Part shown: piece by piece, positions 37,620-45,655 of the stretch
Layout of the letters: every line of letters starts with the position of its first letter
How positions within the stretch are numbered: position 1 is the stretch's first letter
NCBI GenBank assembly: GCA_038528605.1
Contig: JBCBEP010000004.1
Span: forward strand, 1 to 64,000
DNA: 64,000 nucleotides
Direction of reading: 5' to 3'
From: Thermohalobaculum sp038528605
GTDB lineage: Bacteria > Pseudomonadota > Alphaproteobacteria > Rhodobacterales > Rhodobacteraceae
Made by a program: the position numbers and the translations under genes
Notes under the pieces: model-generated
Seen by the model: the letters and a program-made list of their open reading frames with translations, nothing else
Told to the model about the DNA's origin: nothing
Databases searched by the model: none

Positions 37620-39019
37620 ATCTCTCGCTGAACCCGGTTCTGCTGCTGCCGCTGAGCGGTTCCCCGCGCTACAGGGCGCTTGCGGACCGGATTGCCGAGG
37701 GGGTCCAGACGGGCCGGCTCATAGCCGGTGAGCAGCTGCCGCCTGTGCGGGAGCTCGCCTACAGGCTCGGCATCGGGCCGGGTGCGGTGGCGCGCGCCTA
37801 TCGCATGGGCGTGGAACGCGGGCATCTCGAGGCGACGGTGGGCCGGGGCACCTTCGTGCGGCGCGGGGACGGGCCCGCCTTCCACCTCGATGCCCTGCTC
37901 AGCACGCCAACCTCCGAAACCATCGATCTCCGCGGCAACCAGGCCGTCGATGTCGGCCAGAACGCGGAGATCGGCGAAGCATTGCAGCGCATCCTCACGA
38001 CGCATGACGGCGCGCCGCCGCTGATGGGCTACCGGCGCCGGGAGGACGATCTCGACGCCATCGAGACGCTGGCAGGCTGGCTGCGCGAGGGCGGCGTGCC
38101 GGCGGAGACAGATCGCCTCCTCGTCACCCTCGGCGCGCAGGTCGGCGTGATCGCCAGCCTCTCGCTCCTCAGCCGTGGCGGTTCGTGCATCGTGCTCACC
38201 GGCGAGACGCTCCATCCGGGCCTGATCGACGGTGCGGAAGCGTTGAAGCTCCGCCTAGAGCCCGTGGCCGGGGATGAGGAGGGCCTGCTGCCGGACGCGC
38301 TGGAGGCCGCGATCCAGCGCCACCGGCCCGATGCGCTCCAGGTCTCACCGACGCTCCACAACCCCACGCTCACGCTGATGGGGGAGGAGCGGCGCCGGGC
38401 CATTGCCGAGGTGGTGCGACGGCATGCGCTGCCCGTGGTGGAGGACGATGTCTATGGCCGGCTACTGCGGCCCCACCCGGTCAGCTTCGCGAGCCATGTG
38501 CCGGAGCTCTGCTGGTACGTCAGCAGTTTCTCGAAATGCGTCGCTGCGGGCGTGCGGGCGGGTTTCGTGCTCACGCCGCCAGGGCGCCTTGTCTCCACCC
38601 TCAGGGCCTATCAGGCGCTGGCGCACCAGACGGCGTGGATCGTGAAGGCGCTGGCGGCGGAGCTTGTGCGGGGCGGGGAGGCGACGCGGATCGAGGCGCG
38701 CGTGGTGGCGGATACCGAACGGCGCGCAGCCCTTACCGCGGAGATCCTGGGGCGCTTCGGCGTCCGCACCCACTCCGCCGCCAGCTTCGCCTACCTGCCG
38801 CTGCCCGAGGGGTGGACGGCGGCCGAGTTCCTCGCCGCCACGGCCTCAGTAGGCGTGCTGCTGCCCCCGCCGATGATCTACCAGGTCGCTCGCAACCTGC
38901 CGCCCTTCACACGCATCGCGCTTGGCGGGCGGGTGAGCCAGGCGGCGCTGACCACGGGTCTCCACCGCATCGCGCAGGTGTTGGGGGAGGGGCCGCACCC
39001 GGCCGACATCGCCACGTAG
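37607..39019 (+). CDS. MocR-type PLP-dependent transcriptional regulator (GntR + aminotransferase)
   Basis: A 470-residue fusion. An N-terminal GntR winged helix (RYRALADRIAEGVQTGRLIA then LAYRLGIGPGAVARAYR) is followed by a fold-type I aminotransferase-like domain. The PLP Lys is in SSFSKCVAAGVRAGF and the Asp-binding motif is VVEDDVYGRLL. MocR proteins use PLP as a ligand sensor and often regulate vitamin B6 or amino-acid genes. The GTG at 37607 gives a family-like N-terminus; an in-frame ATG at 37511 is unlikely because it would cross the operator sites. Which ligand it senses is unknown. Confidence 0.88.
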   Translation: MTDTNLSLNPVLLLPLSGSPRYRALADRIAEGVQTGRLIAGEQLPPVRELAYRLGIGPGAVARAYRMGVERGHLEATVGRGTFVRRGDGPAFHLDALLSTPTSETIDLRGNQAVDVGQNAEIGEALQRILTTHDGAPPLMGYRRREDDLDAIETLAGWLREGGVPAETDRLLVTLGAQVGVIASLSLLSRGGSCIVLTGETLHPGLIDGAEALKLRLEPVAGDEEGLLPDALEAAIQRHRPDALQVSPTLHNPTLTLMGEERRRAIAEVVRRHALPVVEDDVYGRLLRPHPVSFASHVPELCWYVSSFSKCVAAGVRAGFVLTPPGRLVSTLRAYQALAHQTAWIVKALAAELVRGGEATRIEARVVADTERRAALTAEILGRFGVRTHSAASFAYLPLPEGWTAAEFLAATASVGVLLPPPMIYQVARNLPPFTRIALGGRVSQAALTTGLHRIAQVLGEGPHPADIAT

Positions 39020-39215
39020 CGATGCGTCGGATCGGCGGCGCCGTCGTCGCCGGGCCCATCGGGCAAACTGTGCAGCCTGTTTGGCGCAGCTCGGCGGATC
39101 CTCCGGTCAAGCCGTAGGATGACAAGGCCACTGGGTGGCATGGGGAAAGGGCGTGCGCAGCGCTGTGGGCGGCAGACGGGCGGCGCCAACTGGCCCGCCC
39201 GCCCCGCGTCTGGTC

Positions 39216-40628
39216 TCAGTCCTCGCGCAAGGCGCGGCTGAAGAAGTCCGTCATCGGGCGCATGAGGTAGTCGATCGGCGTGCGCTCGCCGGTCTGGATG
39301 AAGACCTCCACCGGCATGCCCGGCTTCAGCTCCTGGCCCTCGAGCTTCTGGATCTCGCCCTCGTTCAGGATGACCTCGGTGCGGTAGTAGCTCTCGCCCG
39401 TATCCTCGTTCTGGAACGCATCGGGCGACACCTTCAGCACTTCGCCGTAGAGGTCAGGCGTGGTACGGGTGTTGAAGGCGGAGAAGCGCAGGACCGCCTC
39501 CTGGCCCGTCCACACCTCGTCGACATTGATGGGTTGCACCTGCGCGTCGATCACCAGCTTGGCGTCCGAGGGCACGATGTACATCAGCGGCTCGGCCGAG
39601 CGGACGACCGATTTGAGGGCGTGCACGATCGAGTCGTAGACCACGCCGGCCCGCGGCGCGCGGATCTCGAGGCGCGAGAGCTGCTCGAGCAGGTTGATGC
39701 GCCGCTCCTTCAGCTCAAGCTCCCGGTAGCCGAGCTCGGAGAGCTGCGTCGCTGCCTCCTCGCGCTGGCTCGAGCCGATCCGAAGCCGCTCGATCTCGAT
39801 CTCCGACTGCTGGCCCTTGAGCTGCGCCACCTGGGCGAGGAGCTGGTTGCGCTCACCCTGCAGCCGCGCCCGTTCGCGCTTGAGCGAGAGCACACGGTTC
39901 ATCTGGACGAGGCCCTGGGCCATCAGGCCCTCCATCGCCACCAGTTCTTCCTCGATCAGCGCGATCTGCTGGGCGTAGGACTCGGCCTCGCGATCGGCAC
40001 CATTGATCTGCTCGCCCGTCTGCCCCGTCCGTTCGTCGAGCACTTCGAGCTCGCGCTCCTGCGTCTCGCGGCGGGCGGCGAAGAGCTTGCGCTGGCCTTC
40101 GACGAGTGCGGCGACATCGGGGTCCGCCGCGGCCACATCGAGCAGCTCCTGCGGGAACACGATCTCGTCCCCTTCCACCTGTTCGACGGCAAGGCGCGCG
40201 CGCCGGGACATGATCTCGTAGAGCTGGCTCTCGAGCGCCGCGAGTTCGGAGCGCAGCGAGGTGCCGTCCAGCTCGATCAGCACCTGGCCGGCCTCGACGA
40301 GGTCGCCGTCCCGCGCCTTGATCTCGCCAACCACGCCACCATCCGGATGCTGGACGATCTGGCGCTGGCTCTCCACGCGGAGTTGCCCCCCGGCGATCAC
40401 CGCGCCCGAGAGCTTCGCGACCGCGCCCCAGGTGCCGAACCCGCCCGCGAGGATGAGCACTGTGAAGAGGCCCCAGCGGATGTAGCCGCCCGCCTGCCAG
40501 CGCTTGTCGTCGGGGCGCGGAATGCCGTCGCCCATCTCCGTCGCTTTTCCAGCCTTGGCGAGGGCTGTGCCCTTCGCCGTGTCGATCGTCGCGAGCTCTG
40601 TGCCCTTGCGGTCGTTGCTGCCCACCAT
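39216..40628 (-). CDS. Type I secretion HlyD-family periplasmic adaptor
   Basis: A 470-residue adaptor linking an ABC exporter to an outer-membrane channel. One transmembrane helix near 48-72 (YIRWGLFTVLILAGGFGTWG) follows a cytoplasmic tail. The barrel/lipoyl half-motif is VVGEIKARDGDLVEAGQVLI, then about 200 residues of coiled coil, then LEIRAPRAGVVYDSIVHALK and the C-terminal beta-barrel. This is the PrtE/HlyD layout. The gene follows the ABC exporter by 72 bases on the same strand. The outer-membrane TolC-like partner is not in the window. Confidence 0.93.
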   Translation of the reverse strand: MVGSNDRKGTELATIDTAKGTALAKAGKATEMGDGIPRPDDKRWQAGGYIRWGLFTVLILAGGFGTWGAVAKLSGAVIAGGQLRVESQRQIVQHPDGGVVGEIKARDGDLVEAGQVLIELDGTSLRSELAALESQLYEIMSRRARLAVEQVEGDEIVFPQELLDVAAADPDVAALVEGQRKLFAARRETQERELEVLDERTGQTGEQINGADREAESYAQQIALIEEELVAMEGLMAQGLVQMNRVLSLKRERARLQGERNQLLAQVAQLKGQQSEIEIERLRIGSSQREEAATQLSELGYRELELKERRINLLEQLSRLEIRAPRAGVVYDSIVHALKSVVRSAEPLMYIVPSDAKLVIDAQVQPINVDEVWTGQEAVLRFSAFNTRTTPDLYGEVLKVSPDAFQNEDTGESYYRTEVILNEGEIQKLEGQELKPGMPVEVFIQTGERTPIDYLMRPMTDFFSRALRED

Positions 40629-40700
40629 GCCTGCGCTCTCCCACTGTCGCAGTTGCGGATCCTAGCGGCGGCCATGCGACGGCCGCCACTAACAGTTATG

Positions 40701-42857
40701 TCAGACCTTAGTGTCACCCTGGGGCGAGCCGGGTTCAGTCGTCTCCGCCTCGGCCTCCGCCACGCCGCTGGCGCCGGCGCCCTGATCGGCGGGCTTCTGA
40801 GCCGCCTGCTGCGTGCCCGTCGGTACGATGGTCACGCTCGGGCGCGCGGCGGGTTGGGCGATGCGCGTGCGCTTGGCCCGTCCCGTCGGCGTGGTCTTCT
40901 GATGCGAGGAGACGGTGGGCTCCGCCTTCGGGGCGGGCTTGGCGGCGCCAGCGGTGTCGTCTTCCGCAAGCTTCAGCACGCCATCATCCGCACCGCCTGC
41001 GGGTTTCGCAGCGGCCCCGCCACCGCCGCCTGCGGCCGGGCCTGCCGGGCCGCCCTGCGCCGCCGCGCCAGCGCCGCCTGTCGGTGGTGCGAGGCGCTGC
41101 GTCGCGGCACCCGCCACCCGCGCGGCTTTCGAGCCGCCTTCGCCACCCGCGGCCGGATCGGAAAGCTGCTGAAAGTTCTTCGTGCGCCGCTTCAGCACCT
41201 CGTCGCGTGGGCCGAAATCAACCTGCTGGCCCTTGTCGATCATCAGCAGCAGGTCGCAGGCGGCAATGGCGCTCGGCCGGTGCGCCATGATCACCACCGT
41301 GCGCCCGCGCGAGCGCGCATCGCGGATCGCGTCGACCAGCGCCTGTTCGCCTTGCGCGTCGAGGTTCGCGTTCGGCTCGTCGAGGATCAGGATCGGCGGA
41401 TCGCTGTAGAGCGCGCGGGCGAGGGCCACGCGCTGGCGCTGGCCGCCAGAGAGCCGCTGACCATTGGCGCCGATCTGCGTGTCGTAGCCCTGGGGCAGGC
41501 CGAGCAGCAGCTCATGCGCGCCGGCGCGCTGCGCGGCTTCGATAATCGCCTTGTCGTCGCGCTCCTCGCTCATGCGGGAGATGTTCTCGGCTACGGAGCC
41601 TGCGAGAAGCCCAACCTCCTGAGGCAGGTAGCCCACATGCTGGCCAAGATCGTCGATCCGCCACTGGTCCGTCGCCGCGCCATCGATGCGCACCTTGCCG
41701 GCCGCCGGCCGCCAGATTCCGCAGAGCACCTTGGCGAGCGTTGTCTTGCCCGAGCCCGAGGGGCCGATCACGCCGAGCGCCTGGCCGGGCTTGAGCTCGA
41801 AATTGACGCCCCGAAGCGTCGGCACCCGCTCGCCCGGCGCCACCACCGCCACGTTCTGCACCGAAATGTAGCCCTTCGGTGCCGGCAGCTTGGTCTTCTC
41901 CTCCTCGGGCGGCGTCTTCTCCAGCATGTCGGAGAGCGATCCCCAGGCACGGCCCGCCCGCTGCATCAGCGACCACTGGCCGATGGCCTGTTCGATCGGT
42001 GCGAGCGCGCGACCCATCAGGATCGAGCCCGCGATCATCATACCCGGCGAGATCCGGCCCTCGAGCACGAGATAGGCGCCCACGGCGAGGATGAGGCTCT
42101 GCAGATAGAAGCGCAGGGATTTCGAGGCGGCCGTGTAGCTCGCCGTCCGGTCCGAGGCGAGGATCTGCGTGTCGAGCGCCCGCTCGCGCAGGCGGTACCA
42201 GCGCCGCATGCCCGCCGGCATCATGCCAAGGCCGTGCACCGCTTCGGAGTTCTGGCGCAGCTGCTCCGAGACGTTCTCCGCCTCGGTCGTCGCCAGCATG
42301 CTGTCGTGGTTCGGCTGGGAGGAGCGGAACTGGTTGATCACCGTCAGCACGACGAGGATCAGGGCGCCGACCACCGCCGTGGCGGCCAGGAGCGGATCGA
42401 AAAGGTAGATCGCGCCGAAATAGATCGGCACCCAGGGCACGTCGAAGAACGCGAAGGGGGCGGGCCCGGCGAGCAGCTGACGGATCGAGTCGAGATCGCG
42501 CGCGCCGGTGTTCGGTCGGGCGCGCTCGGAGGGCGCAACACTCCGCAGCATGACAGCGCGGAAGATTCGCGTCTCGAGGATCGTCGAGAACTTGGCGCCC
42601 GCGCGCGCGAGCACGCGCCCGCGGATGAAATCCAGCACGCCCATGACGAAGAACAGCCCCGTCACGAGCAGGAGAAGGGTGACGAGCGTGGCTTCGGACC
42701 GGCTCGACAGCACCCGGTCGTAGACCTGGAGCATGAAGATCGGGCCGGTAAGCATCAGCAGGTTCACGAAAACGCTGAAGATGCCCACGTTCCAGAGATG
42801 CCGGCGGCACTCCCGCAGGGCGCCGCGCAGTTCCTCGCGGCCGTATTTGCTCGTCAT
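40701..42857 (-). CDS. Type I secretion ABC exporter (permease/ATPase), PrtD-like, with long disordered tail
   Basis: A 718-residue ABC exporter of the PrtD/HasD type that moves unfolded proteins directly out of the cell. The membrane domain covers about 20-310. The ATPase has Walker A IGPSGSGKTTLAKVL, signature LSGGQRQRVALARAL, Walker B ILILDEPNANLD and an H-loop MAHRPS. There is no N-terminal peptidase-like domain, as in PrtD. About 150 residues follow the ATPase (from about 565), rich in Ala, Gly, Pro and Thr, and are probably disordered. This tail is unusual for the family. It is the first gene of the exporter-adaptor pair. Confidence 0.93.
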   Translation of the reverse strand: MTSKYGREELRGALRECRRHLWNVGIFSVFVNLLMLTGPIFMLQVYDRVLSSRSEATLVTLLLLVTGLFFVMGVLDFIRGRVLARAGAKFSTILETRIFRAVMLRSVAPSERARPNTGARDLDSIRQLLAGPAPFAFFDVPWVPIYFGAIYLFDPLLAATAVVGALILVVLTVINQFRSSQPNHDSMLATTEAENVSEQLRQNSEAVHGLGMMPAGMRRWYRLRERALDTQILASDRTASYTAASKSLRFYLQSLILAVGAYLVLEGRISPGMMIAGSILMGRALAPIEQAIGQWSLMQRAGRAWGSLSDMLEKTPPEEEKTKLPAPKGYISVQNVAVVAPGERVPTLRGVNFELKPGQALGVIGPSGSGKTTLAKVLCGIWRPAAGKVRIDGAATDQWRIDDLGQHVGYLPQEVGLLAGSVAENISRMSEERDDKAIIEAAQRAGAHELLLGLPQGYDTQIGANGQRLSGGQRQRVALARALYSDPPILILDEPNANLDAQGEQALVDAIRDARSRGRTVVIMAHRPSAIAACDLLLMIDKGQQVDFGPRDEVLKRRTKNFQQLSDPAAGGEGGSKAARVAGAATQRLAPPTGGAGAAAQGGPAGPAAGGGGGAAAKPAGGADDGVLKLAEDDTAGAAKPAPKAEPTVSSHQKTTPTGRAKRTRIAQPAARPSVTIVPTGTQQAAQKPADQGAGASGVAEAEAETTEPGSPQGDTKV

Positions 42858-43190
42858 ACCCGTCTCCGCCTGCCGCTGCCTTCAGCACCGCCTGAACCAG
42901 CGGCGGAGCGCGGCATCTCTGCGCCTGGCCGCCCTGTCGCAGCCGTCGCGCCTCTGCTCTTCGCCGCTCGGCCGCGCCCTCGTTGCAACGGATGACGTTT
43001 AACGGGCGGGGCGCTGAGCGTATATACCTCGCGGCGTGTGTGCGCGACGGGCTAACCGAACCCGCGCGTAGATGCAACTGACGGATGCTGACCCAGATGT
43101 GCGAACCCGGATGCCGCGATACGGCAGGGAATGCGCGAACGGGGGCAGCGAGCGCGAGAGAAGCGCCGCCTTGGCGAGCAGGAGACGAGC
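42858..43190. other. Intergenic region between the T1SS exporter and the MlaC-like gene
   Basis: This 333-base divergent region holds no credible gene. It should contain the promoters for the secretion pair (minus) and the MlaC-like gene (plus). A short AT-richer stretch lies near 42995-43030 (GATGACGTTTAACG and GTATATACC). No palindrome or riboswitch is recognised. AGGAGA lies just before the 43191 start. Confidence 0.5.
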
Positions 43191-43904
43191 ATGACCGCGA
43201 ACCGCCTTTTCCCCCAGATCGGGGCCGATGCCCGGCCTTCTTCGACCCGCCCGATGGCTGAGAGCGCCACAGCGCGCGGGGCAGCGCCCGGCGTGAGAGA
43301 GCGCCGAAGGTTCCTTGGCGCAATGGCAGCGGTCGGGCTCGCCATTGCCCTGCCGCTCGCGAGCCTTGCGCCGACGCCGGCCTTGGCGCTCGATGCCGCG
43401 GGGGCGACGGCCCATGTGCGCGGCACGATCGACGAGGTGCTGGCTCTCGTGAAGGGTCCCGGCGCCGCGGCGGAGAAGGCCGATGCGTTCCAGGCGATCC
43501 TCGAGAAGCGCGCGGCGCTACCGCAGATCGCCCGCTTCGCTGCGGGCACGCTCTGGCGCGAGATGTCGGATGCGCAGCAGTCCGCCTACACGACAGCCTT
43601 CAAGCACTACGTGTCTGCGGTCTACGCCTCGCGCTTTCAGGAGTATTCCGGCCAGAAGGTCGACCTCGGCACGGCGTCGGACCGGGGCAAGCGCGGCATC
43701 GAGATCGCGAGCACTGTAACGGGTGGCGGGCAGGCGCCGGTGAAGGTGGACTGGCTGGTCTCCGACCGGCCTGGCCGGACGGTGATCGCGGACATCACGA
43801 TCGAAGGGGTGAGCCTGCTCATCACCCAGCGCGAGGAGATCGCCGGCATCCACGCGAAGCAGGGCAGCATCGACGGGCTGATCAATTTTCTGAAGAACGT
43901 CTGA
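43191..43904 (+). CDS. MlaC/Ttg2D-family phospholipid-binding protein, probable Tat substrate
   Basis: A 237-residue periplasmic protein of the MlaC/Tgt2 family, which carries phospholipids between the membranes. The N-terminus has a twin-arginine-like signal (VRERRRFLGAMAAVGLAIAL) ending near TPALALDA. The mature part includes FAAGTLWREMSDAQQSAYTT, FKHYVSAVYASRFQEYSGQ and VKVDWLVSDR, typical of the family. The start ATG at 43191 follows AGGAGACGAGC; the frame runs further back with no conserved residues. No mlaDEF genes are in the window, so it stands alone here. Confidence 0.87.
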   Translation: MTANRLFPQIGADARPSSTRPMAESATARGAAPGVRERRRFLGAMAAVGLAIALPLASLAPTPALALDAAGATAHVRGTIDEVLALVKGPGAAAEKADAFQAILEKRAALPQIARFAAGTLWREMSDAQQSAYTTAFKHYVSAVYASRFQEYSGQKVDLGTASDRGKRGIEIASTVTGGGQAPVKVDWLVSDRPGRTVIADITIEGVSLLITQREEIAGIHAKQGSIDGLINFLKNV

Positions 43905-43914
43905 CCAGCGCGCA

Positions 43915-43944
43915 TGCCGCGGCGGTGTCGAGGGCGCCGCGGCA
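43915..43944 (+). terminator. Terminator hairpin of the MlaC-like gene
   Basis: A perfect ten-base-pair stem TGCCGCGGCG/CGCCGCGGCA with a ten-base loop, 11 bases past the stop. No clear T-run follows. It also lies downstream of the convergent thioesterase gene. Confidence 0.55.
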
Positions 43945-44052
43945 ACCCCCTCACCGGCGGCGGGCCGAGCACCCGCGGCGGTCAGCCGGCATCACGCGGC
44001 CGCCGGTGGCGGCGGTCATGGTGTCTGCCCCGTCGCATTCGACTGTGGCGGG

Positions 44053-44484
44053 TCAGGGGCCGGGGGCACCCGGGGCACGGCTGTCGAGATACTTCCAGAG
44101 GCCTGCGGCGCGCATCACCTGCCGGCCGCCGGCCCAGATCTCGCACTCCATGAAGCTGAGGCTCTTGGCGCGGCGCACCTGCCGGGCGGTGGCGACCACC
44201 AGCTGCTCGCGCTTCGCCGCCGCGATGAAGTGGCAGTTCATCTCGATGGTGGCGCAGGGGTGGCTGCCGCCCGCTTCGAAAGTTGCCGTGCCCATGGCGA
44301 TGTCTGCCATCGTCATCAGCACGCCGCCATGGCAGACGCCGCCCACATTGATGTGCCGCGGCTCGAGGGTCAGGCGCGCCTGCCAGCGGTTCTCCCCCGC
44401 CCGTGCGATCTCGAAGGGGCCGACATGGGCGTTGAAGCCCTCGCCGCGCACATGGCGCCAGGGCAGGGAGGGGTCCATTTCCAT
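44053..44484 (-). CDS. PaaI-family hotdog thioesterase
   Basis: A 143-residue hotdog-fold protein. The conserved GGVCHGGVLMTMADIAMGTA forms the active-site helix with the catalytic Asp/His environment, followed by IEMNCHFIAAAK. This is the PaaI/YbgC-like group that cleaves acyl-CoA thioesters. The acyl chain is unknown. The start at 44482-44484 (MEMDPS) is chosen over an in-frame ATG further upstream. It is convergent with the MlaC-like gene and divergent from yjbQ. Confidence 0.85.
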   Translation of the reverse strand: MEMDPSLPWRHVRGEGFNAHVGPFEIARAGENRWQARLTLEPRHINVGGVCHGGVLMTMADIAMGTATFEAGGSHPCATIEMNCHFIAAAKREQLVVATARQVRRAKSLSFMECEIWAGGRQVMRAAGLWKYLDSRAPGAPGP

Positions 44485-44572
44485 GGCGGAGCTCCTCTGG
44501 TTGGCGGGCGCGGCGGGATGCGCCACTTCCGGCGCTTGCAGATAGGACGGGCAGCGCCGATAGCATGGGCCC

Positions 44573-45028
44573 ATGCGCCAGGCCACGACCACGATCGATA
44601 TCGAAACCCGCGGGCCGGGGCTCTATCGCATCGACCGCGCCGTGATGGCCTGGCTTTCGGGACCCGCGGCTGGCCTGCGCGACGCAGCGGAGGGGCAGGG
44701 GCTGCTCACACTCTTCTGCCAGCACACCTCCGCGTCGCTCACGATCCAGGAGAACGCCGATCCGGATGTGCGTGCCGACCTGCAGGACGCGATCGCTGCC
44801 CTCGCGCCCCATGGCTGCGTGCCGGCGGGCGGCGCGCCCTACCGCCACGCCATGGAGGGGCCGGACGATATGGCGGGGCATCTGCGCACCGTGCTCACGG
44901 GCATCCAGCTCTCGGTCCCGGTGATCGGCGGGACGCTCGCGCTCGGCCAGTGGCAGGGGCTTTATCTCTGGGAGCACCGCGATGCGCCCCACCGGCGGCG
45001 GATTGCGCTGCACCTGCTGATCTCGTGA
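44573..45028 (+). CDS. yjbQ: YjbQ/UPF0047 family protein
   Basis: A 151-residue protein of the YjbQ family, in which thiamin-phosphate synthase side activity has been reported but the true role is unclear. Signatures are LFCQHTSASLTIQENADPDV near the middle and HAMEGPDDMAGHLRT, which hold the conserved His/Glu/Asp cluster, and YLWEHRDAPHRRRI near the end. Length fits the 130-150 norm. It is transcribed away from the thioesterase gene. Confidence 0.92.
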   Translation: MRQATTTIDIETRGPGLYRIDRAVMAWLSGPAAGLRDAAEGQGLLTLFCQHTSASLTIQENADPDVRADLQDAIAALAPHGCVPAGGAPYRHAMEGPDDMAGHLRTVLTGIQLSVPVIGGTLALGQWQGLYLWEHRDAPHRRRIALHLLIS

Positions 45029-45221
45029 CCGAGCCCGCGCTCGCGGACCGCTCACCGTCTCGTCGGCGGGCGTGATCGGGCCGAGGGATGACGCGGCGGG
45101 CATGCGTGGCCACCTCTTCCTCATCGAAGGCGGGACGGCCCGAACGTTCCGCCAAGCCACGACAACGCCACCGCCAGCGCCAGGGCGCCGGGCGGACCCC
45201 ACAGGGAAAGGAACCGAGACG

Positions 45222-45476
45222 ATGACCCGCAGCTTCACGATCCTCGCCGCCGCCGCCCTCGTCGCCCCCCTCCTCGTCGCCGGCCCGGCCGCCGCAAAGG
45301 GCGACGGCGCTTCCGACACCCGCAAGGCCATCGCCGCCGCGAAGGCCGAGGCCCGCGCCAAGAACGGCAACGACACCAGCGGCGGCAGCTTCTTCGGCAC
45401 GCTTTTCGGCCTCGACGACCGCGCGGAGAAGGCATCGGCCGACGAGAAGGCCAAGGCTCGCAAGACCGACGAGTAA
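45222..45476 (+). CDS. Small exported protein of unknown function
   Basis: An 84-residue protein with a clear signal peptide (SFTILAAAALVAPLLVAGPA, cleavage near AAAKGDG). The mature part is about 60 residues, very rich in Ala, Lys, Asp and Gly (KAIAAAKAEARAKNGND and AEKASADEKAKARKTDE), with one FFGTLFGLDD segment. No family is recognised. The ATG at 45222 follows AGGGAAAGGAACC. Codon use is strongly GC-biased like its neighbours. It lies upstream of putA but with a 179-base gap. Confidence 0.6.
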   Translation: MTRSFTILAAAALVAPLLVAGPAAAKGDGASDTRKAIAAAKAEARAKNGNDTSGGSFFGTLFGLDDRAEKASADEKAKARKTDE

Positions 45477-45655
45477 GCCGGCCCGCGCTCGACCGCCCGC
45501 TGGCGGCCCGCCGACTGCCCTAGCGGCGTGGATGCGCCGCCAACACGCGAAAAGGCTCCCGGTCACCGGGCGCCTCAATCCGTCACGGGCCTGTGCGGTT
45601 GACGCGCCGCCCGCATCCTCCTTGGTTGAGCACAACCGACAAGGAGGAGACCGTC

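Noticed and set aside
39135..42995. A very long open frame (about 1286 codons) on the plus strand
   Set aside because: It lies antisense to the type I secretion exporter and adaptor, which have clear motifs. GC-rich DNA often leaves long open antisense frames. The translated product is His/Arg/Leu-rich with no family features.
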